Below, piece by piece: positions 44,435 through 54,517 of a stretch of 54,517 nucleotides of DNA (its first letter is position 1; each line of letters opens with the position of its first letter). Source of the DNA: Candidatus Alistipes merdigallinarum (GTDB taxonomy: Bacteria > Bacteroidota > Bacteroidia > Bacteroidales > Rikenellaceae); assembly GCA_019119305.1 (NCBI GenBank), contig DWXH01000038.1, positions 1 through 54,517 of the forward strand. The letters are read 5' to 3'. A program made the position numbers and the translations under genes. Under the pieces are notes generated by a model. It did no database searches and was not told where the DNA came from. It worked only from the letters and a program-made list of their open reading frames with translations.

Positions 44435-46027
44435 TTATTCGGAGATGATCCCCGCGCTGTATTTATCCCAATGATCGAGTACTTCGAGTGCTTTGGCGAA
44501 AACAGGATCGTTCTCTTTATTGACCACACGGTAGAACTCGTTGACCGTCCAGATTTTTTGTGCGATCGACGCTTTTAATTGGGTGCAAATCAGTAGTTTT
44601 GACTTCTCTAATGCTTGTGGGTCGGGGGCGATGCCTGCGGTATCTGCCGCCGCCACGAGTTTATCCAACATTTCGTCCGTTACGGTAAATTCTTCGACGT
44701 AGCGATCCGGATCGGGATATCGGGTCGTAAGGTCCGATCTGTTTTTATCCAGATAGTCGATGATGAAATCTTCGATGACCCCTTTACGGATCAGATCGCC
44801 CCAATATTTCGTGTAGGTGGTCGTGTCGACCGGGACGACGATGTCCGGGGTGATTCCTCCGCCGCCGTATACCGTTCGTCCGCTGCGGAGGGTCCGATAG
44901 ATTTGTGTCGAGTCAGTAGGCAGGGAGTCGTTCGGTGCGGTGAATCGTTTGTTGAAGTCTTCGTAATAAAGGTCACTCCTGCCGTTTTCGTATGGGCGTT
45001 GGATGGCACGTCCCGAGGGGGTGTGATAGCGGGACACCGTGAGCCGTACGGCCGATCCGTCCGATAACGGGAATTGGGTTTGAACGAGCCCTTTCCCGAA
45101 AGATCTGCGGCCGATCAGCAGGCCCCGATCCCAGTCCTGTATTGCTCCGGCGACAATCTCGCTGCTCGATGCGGAACTTTCGTTAATCAGAACGATGACT
45201 TTCCCTTTCGTGAAGACTCCATCGACTTTTGCGGCGTAACGGGAGGTCGGGACCTTCATCCCTTCGGTCGAGATGATCAGCGATCCTTGAGGCAGGAAAA
45301 AGTTGCTCATGGCAATGGCGGCATCCATTGTTCCTCCTCCGTTGTTTCGCAGATCGAGGATCAGGGCCTCCGGTTTGCCCATCTTTTCTACGGCTTCGAA
45401 GAGTTCGCGATAGGTGTTGTCGGCGAAGCGGTTGACCCGGACGTATCCGGTTGTCGGGTTTACCATATAGGCTGCATCTACCGTATTGATCGGGATGTTG
45501 TCGCGGACAATAAGAAAATCGAGAGGCTCTTTTTCTCCATGTCGGGAGACACGGAGCGATACTTCCGTACCCTTAGGGCCTCTGAGCAGCTTCGGTACGT
45601 CCGTTTGTTTGAGACCGATCGTCGGTTTCCCGTCAACTTCAATGATTTTGTCGTTCGGTTGCAGACCCACTTTTTCCGAAGGACCTCCCGAAATGACATT
45701 TACGACAATGATCGTATCGTTCAGAATGTTGAATTCGATACCTATACCGCTGAAACTTCCTCCGAAAGTCTCCTTTACCGAGACCATCTCCTCGGCCGTT
45801 ATGTAGGTCGAGTGGGGATCGAGCTGAGACAGTACGCTGCGGATAGCCTCCTCGATCAGTGCAGCATTGTGGACCGTATCGATGTACATTCCGTTTAAAT
45901 AACGGTAGAACTGGCTGAATTTTTGTAGGTTGCGTGCCGGATCGTCGTTGGGCTTGACCTGTGCCCCGCACCACATCGGAATTGCAATCAAGAACGCAAT
46001 AATCCAATTATAAAAAATTCTTCTCAT
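44435..46027 (-). CDS. C-terminal processing peptidase, S41 family
   Basis: A 530-residue exported serine protease. It has a signal peptide (about 1-22, FLIAIPMWCGAQ), a PDZ domain at about 85-165 and the S41 core. The catalytic pair should be Ser287 (ESSASSSE) and Lys312 (RSFGKG), spaced by 25 as usual. It trims C-termini of periplasmic or envelope proteins. It follows hisS by 27 bases, so cotranscription is likely. Confidence 0.9.
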   Translation of the reverse strand: MRRIFYNWIIAFLIAIPMWCGAQVKPNDDPARNLQKFSQFYRYLNGMYIDTVHNAALIEEAIRSVLSQLDPHSTYITAEEMVSVKETFGGSFSGIGIEFNILNDTIIVVNVISGGPSEKVGLQPNDKIIEVDGKPTIGLKQTDVPKLLRGPKGTEVSLRVSRHGEKEPLDFLIVRDNIPINTVDAAYMVNPTTGYVRVNRFADNTYRELFEAVEKMGKPEALILDLRNNGGGTMDAAIAMSNFFLPQGSLIISTEGMKVPTSRYAAKVDGVFTKGKVIVLINESSASSSEIVAGAIQDWDRGLLIGRRSFGKGLVQTQFPLSDGSAVRLTVSRYHTPSGRAIQRPYENGRSDLYYEDFNKRFTAPNDSLPTDSTQIYRTLRSGRTVYGGGGITPDIVVPVDTTTYTKYWGDLIRKGVIEDFIIDYLDKNRSDLTTRYPDPDRYVEEFTVTDEMLDKLVAAADTAGIAPDPQALEKSKLLICTQLKASIAQKIWTVNEFYRVVNKENDPVFAKALEVLDHWDKYSAGIISE

Positions 46028-46054
46028 CGTCGTATCAAAATATTTTACGATTGG

Positions 46055-47425
46055 TTACTCCCGGGTGCCCAAATATTCGGGAAGAGCATCCATCGGTATG
46101 GTTTTTTGTTCTCCCGAGATCATATTTTTCAGAGAGACCTGCCCGGTTGCCCGTTCGTCGCTGCCAATGATGATCACATACGGGATGGCACGGCGGTTGG
46201 CGTATTCCATCTGTTTCTTCATTTTGGCATTGTCGGGATAGATTTCGCAGGAGATACCCATCGACCGGAGTTTTTTGAGCTCGATCATCGATGCGGTCAG
46301 CTCCTCGCCTCCGAGATTCAGGAAGAGTGCACGGGCCGTCATACCGCTTTCGGCCGGGAACAGGTTCAGACCGCATATGACGTCGTAGATGCGGTCGGCC
46401 CCGAACGAGATTCCTACGCCCGAGACGTTGGGCATACCGAAAATGCCGGTCAGATCGTCGTATCGGCCTCCTCCGCAGATACTTCCGATGGCAAAATCGC
46501 GGGCTTTCACTTCGAAGATGGCTCCCGTGTAGTAATTCAATCCCCGTGCCAGCGACAGGTCGAGGTCGATATCCAAATTTGTGCCGATCTTTTCGGTCAA
46601 TGCAAAGATCGTTTCCATCTCTTCGATCCCCTTGACACCCGTCTCGCTCCCGCCGATGATTCCACGCAGCGCAACGAGTTTCTCGCTGTACGAGCCGCTG
46701 AGTGAGAGAATGGGGCGGAGTGCGGCGATCGACTCTGCCGAGATCCCTTTCGTGCTCAGTTCTTCTTCGACTGCTTCCAGCCCGATTTTTTCGAGCTTGT
46801 CGATGGCGACGGTGATGTCGATCATCTTGTCGGCATGTCCGATGGTCTCCGTAATGCCGTACAGAATCTTCCGGTTATTCATCTTGAGCGTAATCCGGAT
46901 TCCGAGCTTGCGGAACACTTCGGAGACGATCTCGATCAGCTCCACTTCGTTGACCAGACTCCGGCTGCCGATGATATCCACGTCGCATTGATAGAACTCC
47001 CGGTAACGTCCTTTTTGCGGACGGTCGGCCCGCCAGACCGGTTGAATTTGGTAGCGGCGGAACGGGAATGCGATCTCGCTCTGGTGCTGCACGACATAGC
47101 GGGCAAAGGGTACTGTCAGGTCGTAGCGCAGTCCCTTTTCGCAGATCTTCGTAGCCAGCAGGTTACGTTTCTCTTCGTTGAGGTCTGCTGCGTCCACTCC
47201 TTTGAAAAAATCGCCGGAGTTGAGTACCTTGAAGAGCAGCTTGTCCCCTTCGTCTCCGTATTTGCCCAACAGCGTGGAGAGGTTCTCCATGGCCGGGGTC
47301 TCCAGCGGAAGAAATCCGTAGGTGTGAAAAACGCTTTTTATCGTATCGAAAATGTAGGTCCGTTTGATCATCTCCTCCGGTCCGAAATCCCGGGTTCCTT
47401 TCGGTATGGATGGTTTTTGTGCCAT
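46055..47425 (-). CDS. hisS: Histidyl-tRNA synthetase
   Basis: A 456-residue class II synthetase. Motif 2 is seen as [19 protein letters not shown], the histidine-binding [12 protein letters not shown] is present, and [13 protein letters not shown] is typical of HisRS. A C-terminal anticodon-binding domain (about 360-456) follows. It is the first gene of a hisS-S41 peptidase pair. Confidence 0.96.
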   Translation of the reverse strand: MAQKPSIPKGTRDFGPEEMIKRTYIFDTIKSVFHTYGFLPLETPAMENLSTLLGKYGDEGDKLLFKVLNSGDFFKGVDAADLNEEKRNLLATKICEKGLRYDLTVPFARYVVQHQSEIAFPFRRYQIQPVWRADRPQKGRYREFYQCDVDIIGSRSLVNEVELIEIVSEVFRKLGIRITLKMNNRKILYGITETIGHADKMIDITVAIDKLEKIGLEAVEEELSTKGISAESIAALRPILSLSGSYSEKLVALRGIIGGSETGVKGIEEMETIFALTEKIGTNLDIDLDLSLARGLNYYTGAIFEVKARDFAIGSICGGGRYDDLTGIFGMPNVSGVGISFGADRIYDVICGLNLFPAESGMTARALFLNLGGEELTASMIELKKLRSMGISCEIYPDNAKMKKQMEYANRRAIPYVIIIGSDERATGQVSLKNMISGEQKTIPMDALPEYLGTRE

Positions 47426-47488
47426 TTTTTATCTGGGTTGCTATATAATTATACAGAAGTATTTATGAAAAATGTTTTTTTGTCGATG

Positions 47489-49165
<1,677 letters not shown>

Positions 49166-49216
49166 AAAATGTATAGTAGTGTGTTTTCTATTTTGCACGG
49201 ATCTGTTCCGTAGGCG

Positions 49217-49224
49217 CAAAGATA
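49217..49224 (-). promoter_or_regulatory. -7 box candidate for ettA
   Basis: On the minus strand this reads TATCTTTG, 52 bases before the ettA start, next to the nagB terminator. No good -33 match. Confidence 0.35.
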
Positions 49225-49225
49225 G

Positions 49226-49255
49226 GAAAAAAGTTCCCGTAAAAAGGGAACTTTT
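49226..49255 (-). terminator. Terminator of nagB
   Basis: A 10-bp stem (49229-49238 with 49246-49255), loop of 7, and a T-run on the minus strand. Confidence 0.88.
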
Positions 49256-49287
49256 GTGCTGATTTACAGAAAATGACCTTGAAACGA

Positions 49288-50100
49288 CTATTTCAGCAGC
49301 GAGGCCGGATCAAGATTTGCCGATTCGATATCTTTGAAATATTTATAGGTGCCGACCTTCAGTTCATCGGTGGCATCCTCGTCGCAGACAATGATCCCTT
49401 TCGGGTGGATTTGCAGTGCACTGATTGTCCATTGGTGGTTGTAAGCGCCCTCAATGCCGGCAGCCAGTGCGCGGGCTTTGTTGTGTCCCATCGTGAGGAT
49501 CATCACTTCACGGGCAGCCATGACGGTACCTACACCGACGGTCAATGCCGTTTTCGGGACCAGATCTACATCCCCTCCGAAGAAACGGGAGTTGGCGATG
49601 ATCGTATCTTTAGTCAATGATTTGACACGGGTTTTTGAGTTAAGTGATGAGAAAGGTTCGTTGAATGCCAAGTGCCCGTCCGGACCTATCCCTCCCATAA
49701 AGAGGTCGATGCCCCCGACCGCTGCGATCTTTGCCTCATAGTCTGCACACTCTTTGCACAAATCCGGAGCGTTCCCGTTCAGGATGTGAACGTTTTCGGG
49801 TTTGATGTCGATGTGGCTGAACAGGTTGTTCCACATGAACGAGTGGTAGCTTTCGGGATGGTCCTTCGGAATGCCGACATATTCATCCATATTGAATGTG
49901 ACGACGTTGGCAAACGACACCTTCCCGGCTTTGTTGTATTCGATCAACGCTTTGTAGGTGCCTAATGGAGTGGAACCGGTGGGCAGTCCCAGTACGAACG
50001 GACGTGTTTCACGGCTGTTGTGTTCGTTGATCTTTTTTACGATATAGGCGGCGGCCCAAGCAGAGACCTGTTCGCCGTTTGGCTCGATAATGACTCTCAT
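49288..50100 (-). CDS. nagB: Glucosamine-6-phosphate deaminase
   Basis: A 270-residue enzyme that converts glucosamine-6-phosphate to fructose-6-phosphate and ammonia. Asp72 (NMDEYVG), Asp141, His143 and Glu148 ([10 protein letters not shown]) coincide with the E. coli active-site numbering, so it should be fully active. It follows the NagB/PIG-L fusion gene by 31 bases on the same strand. Confidence 0.95.
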   Translation of the reverse strand: MRVIIEPNGEQVSAWAAAYIVKKINEHNSRETRPFVLGLPTGSTPLGTYKALIEYNKAGKVSFANVVTFNMDEYVGIPKDHPESYHSFMWNNLFSHIDIKPENVHILNGNAPDLCKECADYEAKIAAVGGIDLFMGGIGPDGHLAFNEPFSSLNSKTRVKSLTKDTIIANSRFFGGDVDLVPKTALTVGVGTVMAAREVMILTMGHNKARALAAGIEGAYNHQWTISALQIHPKGIIVCDEDATDELKVGTYKYFKDIESANLDPASLLK

Positions 50101-50131
50101 ATTTATGATTTTTAATGATTATATCTCTCGT

Positions 50132-52072
50132 TTAGTTAAATAGCCGCAGACGGACAAATACTTCGATGGCTTGATATTCGGCCATGCCGAGTTTGTCGTA
50201 AAGACGGGCGGTGTTTTGGGTCCGCTCTTCGGCCCGCTGCCAGAATTCGCGTTTATCCTCTCCCGGGAAAGGCATGACGTCTTTCTGCGACAGGTGGCGA
50301 TAAATGGCATGACGTTTCTGTACAACCTCATCCGGACTCAACGGTACGGCCATATCGACCATGTCGAGGTCCCACTCTTGCCATGCACCCCGATACAGCC
50401 AGAAGCGACACTCTTTGGTCCATGCTTCGTCGCGGATCGTGTTCATCGCTTCGAGAACGGCCTCGATACAGGTCCGGTGTGTGCCGTGCGGGTCGGAGAG
50501 GTCACCGGCGGCATAGATCTGATCCGGTTTGAGCTCTTGGAGCAGGGCTACGACACGAGAAATATCGGCATCGGTCAACACTCCTTTTTTCACCCCACCT
50601 GTTTCGTAGAACGGCAGGTTCAGAAAGTGTACGTTGGTCTTATCATTCAATCCCATGTGGCGGCAAGCCGCTTTGGCTTCACCCCGGCGGATCGATCCTT
50701 TCAATTGACGTAAAGCCAGCGGTTCGGGTTCTCCCTTGCGTTTCCCGTCGATGATGGCTTTGACTTCATCGTACTTGTCTTCGAATCCGCATTCACGGGC
50801 CGTGTCGATCGTCTGAAGAACTACGTCATCATGAACGGCGATGTTGCCCGAGGTTTCGTAAGCGACATGTACGTCGTGTCCCTGAGTGATCAGCCGACGG
50901 AATGTACCTCCCATTGAAATGACATCGTCATCGGGGTGAGGACTGAAAATCAGTACGCGTTTCGGGAAAGGTTTGGCACGTTCCGGACGAGTCGAATCAT
51001 CGGCATTGGGTTTACCTCCCGGCCAACCGGTGATCGTGTGCTGTAAATCATTGAATACCTGTATGTTGATTTCGTCGTATGCCATACCCGAAATTTCGAG
51101 CAGTTGGCCGAGCCGATTGTCAACATAATCTTGATAGGTCAATTTTAGAATCGGTTTTTTGACCTGGTCGCAAAGCCAGAGAACTGCCGTTCGGATAAAC
51201 CGGGGCGGCCATTGGCAGCGTCCGACAAGCCAAGGTGTTTTGATTCGGGTCAACTGCGATGCCGCACCTTCGTCGATAACGACCTCTACGTTTTTGTGCT
51301 CCTGCAAGCAGGTTGCCGGAACCAAAAGTTGATGTTCACCTTCGACGATATTTTCTATAACCTGAGCCTTTTCCTCACCCCATGCGATCAAAATGATCCG
51401 TTTGGCATCCATGATCGTTTTCAGCCCCATTGTTATGGCCTTGTGGGGAACGTTCTCTATGCCATAAAAAATCGATGCGGCGGCTTTGCGGCTTTCATTC
51501 CCGAGAGCGACCAGTCGGGTTCTCGTGTTGGGATAGGTTCCCGGTTCATTGAACCCGATTTGTCCCTGGACTCCAGTTCCTAAAACCATGAGGTCGATAC
51601 CGTCGAATTCTTCGATTAGGTTTTCGTAATCATGGCAAAATGTACTGACCTTATTTTGTGGGAGCGTCCCATCGGGGATGTGTATATTTTCGGGCTTGAT
51701 ATCAATATGGTCCAACAGATTTTCATGCATCGAATAGTTTCGGCTTTGCAACTCTTCAGGCGCGATCGGGAAAAATTCATCCAGACTGAATAATATTACA
51801 TTGCTGAAACTCAGTCCTTGTTTGTGTAGATCGACCATTGCTCGGAATAGCCCGACAGGTGATTTCCCTGTGGTCATCCCTAAAACGCACATTTCCCCTT
51901 CCGACTGTTTCTCGCGGATGCAAGCGGCGATCTCTTCTGCCACGTATTGAGCACCGGTTGCTTCGTTCTCGAAAATGGTGGTATGTATCTTTTCAAAACG
52001 GCGGATGATATCTTCGGGATCGGCTCCCGGTTCAAGTCCACCTTCACGGGGAAGCTTGTAATTCCTTTCCAT
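50132..52072 (-). CDS. NagB-like / PIG-L deacetylase fusion protein
   Basis: A 646-residue two-domain protein. The NagB-like N-terminal part (about 1-300) keeps SLDEF (Asp98) and Glu176 but reads GTGVQGQIGFNEP, with Gln169 and Gln171 in place of the catalytic Asp141 and His143 of the nearby nagB. The C-terminal part (about 370-620) is a PIG-L/LmbE fold with SPHPDDD (His379, Asp382) and DPHGTHR (His529, His532) for zinc. It may act as a deacetylase with a sugar-sensing or altered deaminase domain. The fusion is known in Bacteroidota as a glucosamine-6-phosphate deaminase-like protein. Confidence 0.85.
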   Translation of the reverse strand: MERNYKLPREGGLEPGADPEDIIRRFEKIHTTIFENEATGAQYVAEEIAACIREKQSEGEMCVLGMTTGKSPVGLFRAMVDLHKQGLSFSNVILFSLDEFFPIAPEELQSRNYSMHENLLDHIDIKPENIHIPDGTLPQNKVSTFCHDYENLIEEFDGIDLMVLGTGVQGQIGFNEPGTYPNTRTRLVALGNESRKAAASIFYGIENVPHKAITMGLKTIMDAKRIILIAWGEEKAQVIENIVEGEHQLLVPATCLQEHKNVEVVIDEGAASQLTRIKTPWLVGRCQWPPRFIRTAVLWLCDQVKKPILKLTYQDYVDNRLGQLLEISGMAYDEINIQVFNDLQHTITGWPGGKPNADDSTRPERAKPFPKRVLIFSPHPDDDVISMGGTFRRLITQGHDVHVAYETSGNIAVHDDVVLQTIDTARECGFEDKYDEVKAIIDGKRKGEPEPLALRQLKGSIRRGEAKAACRHMGLNDKTNVHFLNLPFYETGGVKKGVLTDADISRVVALLQELKPDQIYAAGDLSDPHGTHRTCIEAVLEAMNTIRDEAWTKECRFWLYRGAWQEWDLDMVDMAVPLSPDEVVQKRHAIYRHLSQKDVMPFPGEDKREFWQRAEERTQNTARLYDKLGMAEYQAIEVFVRLRLFN

Positions 52073-52192
52073 AACTTATTGTATATTATAATCTTATTGT
52101 GTTTTTCGAGGGCTATTTCACTCCATAAAAATAATAATAAACAAATATTTTACAAAATTCTGAAACGTATATCGGGGAAAACCCGACCGATT

Positions 52193-52224
52193 TTTGTTTT
52201 TGTCCCACATATTCATTACCTTTG
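52193..52224 (+). promoter_or_regulatory. Consensus promoter of the carboxyltransferase gene
   Basis: TTTG (52193-52196), 20 bases, TACCTTTG (52217-52224). This matches TTTG-N19/20-TAnnTTTG. The predicted leader before the ATG at 52295 is about 65 bases. Confidence 0.75.
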
Positions 52225-52294
52225 TTAGCAATGAACGGGAAAGGGGCAGGAGGATTGTAGATTGGATAGTTAAAAACCTAAAATACTAACGATT

Positions 52295-54208
52295 ATGGCT
52301 GGAAAACTTTTAATACGGGATTTGACGCTTCGGGATGGACAACAGTCCGCGTTCGCAACCCGAATGAAACAGGAACAGATTGACCGCGTTCTACCATTTT
52401 ATAAAGATGCGAATTTTTATGCGATGGAGGTGTGGGGAGGGGCTGTCCCCGATTCAGTAATGCGTTATTTGAACGAAAATCCGTGGGATCGTCTCGAGAA
52501 AATCAAAGCGGTTGTGGGCGACGTTTCCAAACTGACTGCATTGTCTCGGGGACGGAATCTGTTCGGTTATGCTCCTTATACGGATGAGATTATCGATGGC
52601 TTCTGTCGCAATGCGATCGAATCGGGCTTGGGAATCATGCGGATTTTCGATGCGTTGAACGATGTGAACAATGTGAAGTCGACCATTAAATATGTGAAAA
52701 AATATGGTGGAATAGCTGATTGTGCCGTTTGTTATACGATCGATCCGCACTTCTCTGCAATGGAGCGTTTCAAAGCGGCTCTGAAAGGGAAGAAATTGCC
52801 CAAGGCGGTCTTTACCGATGAGTATTTCCTCTCTAAGGCCCAACAGATGGCGGCTCTCGGAGCGGATATGATTACGATCAAGGATATGAGCGGTCTGATT
52901 CCTCCGAAACGTGTGGCCGGTTTGATCCGTTTGTTCAAGAAACACCTGTCTATTCCGATCGATTTCCATACGCATTGTACGCCTGGATATGGTTTGGCTT
53001 CTGTAGTGGCGGCAATTGAAGCGGGTGCGGATATTGTCGATACGAATATCTGGAACTTTGCGGGTGGCCCGGCTGCCCCCGCGATCGAGTTGATCTATAT
53101 CTTCTGCAAGAAGATGGGCGTAGAACTCGATATCAATATGGAAGCCGTGGCGAAGATCAACAAGGAACTTTATACGATCCGTAAGGAGTTGGATGCAGTG
53201 GATGCGGTGAAGGTTTTCCCGAATCCGTTCAATCCGTTGACCGATACGTTGCCTGAATCGGTAGACAAAGAGTTCGATCGGGCTATTGCAGCAGCTCGAA
53301 GCGGTAATGAAGCTGAATTGATCGATGCTTGTCATGCCATCGAGCGCTATTTCAATTTCCCGAAACCGAACGAGTTGGTGCAGAAAGCCGAAATACCTGG
53401 CGGTATGTATACGAATATGGTCGCTCAGTTGCGCCAGCTCAAGTCCGAGCAGATTCTCGAAAATGCCATGCAGCTGATTCCGCGAGTGCGGTTGGATGCA
53501 GGGCTTCCTCCTTTGGTTACGCCTACGAGTCAGATTGTCGGAGCTCAGGCCGTGAACTGTGCGTTGGATATCAAGAATGGGAAACCGATGTATTCGAATG
53601 TGTCGAATCAGTTCGTCAATTTGGTGAAGGGTGAATATGGCGAGACTCCGGTGCCGATCGATCCGGAATTCCGGTTTAAGATTGCAGGTGTGCGTGAAGA
53701 GACTCCTTACGATACATCGAAATATAAGATGCAGCCCAATCCTGTGCTCGAGGAAGCGGGTGGCGTTAAGTTGGCAGAGAACGAAAAAGAGGAGTTGTTG
53801 TTGGAGCTTTTCCCGTTGGTGGCTAAAAATTATTTGACGGGGGTCAAGAAAGCTCGCTATCAGGCGCAACAACAGAAAGAGGCGGCAGAAAAACCGGCAG
53901 AAGCGGCACAGCCTGTTGCGGAAGCACAGCCTGCAGCAGCACCTAAAGCTGAAGCCGCCCCTGCAGCTGCTAAACCTGCAGCCGCTCCGATTACCGGTCG
54001 GGTGATTGCCGCCCCGATGCCCGGTCGGGTTTTGAGTGTATTGGTGAAGGTCGGAGATGCGGTTAAGAAAGATCAGGATGTATTGATTCTCGAAGCCATG
54101 AAGATGGAGAACAGTATCGCTTCCGATTTTTCAGGTTCAGTGAAACAGATTCTCGTAGCGGAGGGAGATACCGTTGCGGTTGACACACCTTTGATCGAAA
54201 TCGAATAA
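52295..54208 (+). CDS. Biotin-dependent carboxyltransferase (pyruvate carboxylase B / oxaloacetate decarboxylase alpha type)
   Basis: A 637-residue protein that moves CO2 between biotin and an oxo-acid. The HMGL-like TIM barrel starts IRDLTLRDGQQS and continues with FHTHCTPGYG; the conserved carboxyltransferase domain follows. An Ala/Pro-rich linker (about 535-570) leads to a biotinyl domain with EAMKMEN, where Lys603 carries biotin. Whether it is pyruvate carboxylase subunit B, oxaloacetate decarboxylase alpha or a transcarboxylase subunit cannot be told without its partner, which is not in the window. It fits the succinate/propionate route together with mutAB. Confidence 0.9.
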   Translation: MAGKLLIRDLTLRDGQQSAFATRMKQEQIDRVLPFYKDANFYAMEVWGGAVPDSVMRYLNENPWDRLEKIKAVVGDVSKLTALSRGRNLFGYAPYTDEIIDGFCRNAIESGLGIMRIFDALNDVNNVKSTIKYVKKYGGIADCAVCYTIDPHFSAMERFKAALKGKKLPKAVFTDEYFLSKAQQMAALGADMITIKDMSGLIPPKRVAGLIRLFKKHLSIPIDFHTHCTPGYGLASVVAAIEAGADIVDTNIWNFAGGPAAPAIELIYIFCKKMGVELDINMEAVAKINKELYTIRKELDAVDAVKVFPNPFNPLTDTLPESVDKEFDRAIAAARSGNEAELIDACHAIERYFNFPKPNELVQKAEIPGGMYTNMVAQLRQLKSEQILENAMQLIPRVRLDAGLPPLVTPTSQIVGAQAVNCALDIKNGKPMYSNVSNQFVNLVKGEYGETPVPIDPEFRFKIAGVREETPYDTSKYKMQPNPVLEEAGGVKLAENEKEELLLELFPLVAKNYLTGVKKARYQAQQQKEAAEKPAEAAQPVAEAQPAAAPKAEAAPAAAKPAAAPITGRVIAAPMPGRVLSVLVKVGDAVKKDQDVLILEAMKMENSIASDFSGSVKQILVAEGDTVAVDTPLIEIE

Positions 54209-54517
54209 TCAATAATTGAAACAGATCGAATTACTGGGAGGGCCTTCGGATTTTCGAAGGCCCTCCTTCGTTTTAGCTTTTTTTATCTGCGGTCTTGGTG
54301 GTTCCCTAATATTTTTTATGCATGAAAGATGAGAAAGATCAGCTTGATTCCCCGATTGGTAAACCGATGAATTTTGGACTATTAAGAATTCCAATCAGCA
54401 GTTGAACTGCTGTGATTTATAAGTTTAACCGAGGTCATATATGCCTCAAAATTAGTTGTAAATAATTGAAAATCAAGGTATGAAATACTTGTAAAAGTCC
54501 CTGGAAATCAGTAACTT
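54209..54517. other. Terminator and intergenic region to the window edge
   Basis: A 12-bp stem (54237-54248 with 54255-54266, loop GATTTT) and T-rich tail terminate the carboxyltransferase gene. Further on are CAGCAGTT-G-AACTGCTG (54396-54412) and, at the edge, CTTG (54488-54491), 20 bases, TAACTT (54512-54517), which looks like a promoter cut off by the window end. No gene is evident. Confidence 0.7.
54237..54275 (+). terminator. Terminator of the carboxyltransferase gene
   Basis: Perfect 12-bp stem, 6-base loop, followed by TTCGTTTT. Confidence 0.93.

Noticed and set aside
52454-53872. Open frame of 472 codons opposite the carboxyltransferase gene
   Set aside because: Antisense to a gene with clear biotin and barrel motifs; no family features.

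Overview
The window looks like a chromosomal segment of a Bacteroidota gut commensal (order Bacteroidales). This rests on recurrent TAnnTTTG promoter -7 boxes, no obvious use of Shine-Dalgarno sequences, a PUR-alpha-like DUF3276 protein, a heterodimeric methylmalonyl-CoA mutase, Bacteroidota-type lipoproteins and a NagB/PIG-L fusion protein. A Rikenellaceae (Alistipes-like) origin would fit the gene content, but that is inference and not a reading of a marker gene.

Layout. 0-6.2 kb: a secreted GH20 hexosaminidase, then the mutA-mutB pair closed by a strong terminator. 6.4-11.5 kb: a secreted phosphodiesterase, a phage-repressor-like HTH protein with a repeated palindrome at its start, and a divergently transcribed large coiled-coil surface lipoprotein. 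11.6-18 kb: dnaG, mntP, uvrB, a GtrA-type membrane protein and an M23/LysM lipoprotein. 18.1-23.3 kb: trxB, a LuxE-like acyl-protein synthetase, a UbiD decarboxylase, a helix-hairpin-helix protein and rpsU with its terminator. 23.3-27.2 kb: a tyrosine recombinase (XerC/D type), hpf and RNase R. 27.2-32.7 kb: polA, a translationally coupled lrp-queD pair, and pgk. A tRNA-Val(TAC) lies at 32.82 kb.

From about 32.9 to 38.4 kb the window is accessory DNA. It holds small unrecognised minus-strand genes, a decayed DUF2693-type gene, a leader region with two terminator-like hairpins and a competing long-range pairing, a DedA-DUF47-PiT cassette, and a three-gene module (XRE regulator, DUF4160, DUF2442). 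I saw no integrase, transposase, CRISPR array or duplicated tRNA end.

38.5-54.5 kb returns to housekeeping genes: a membrane protein, PaaK plus ACT protein, aroE, a VTT-domain membrane protein, a short MnmA, the PUR protein, hisS-ctpA, an EttA-type ABC-F protein, two nagB-related genes and a biotin-dependent carboxyltransferase.

Themes. MutAB together with the biotin carboxyltransferase fits succinate/propionate fermentation. GH20 and NagB fit use of amino sugars from host or cell-wall glycans. Many operons end in textbook hairpin terminators, which also settle some start codons; for example the recombinase cannot start inside the rpsU terminator.
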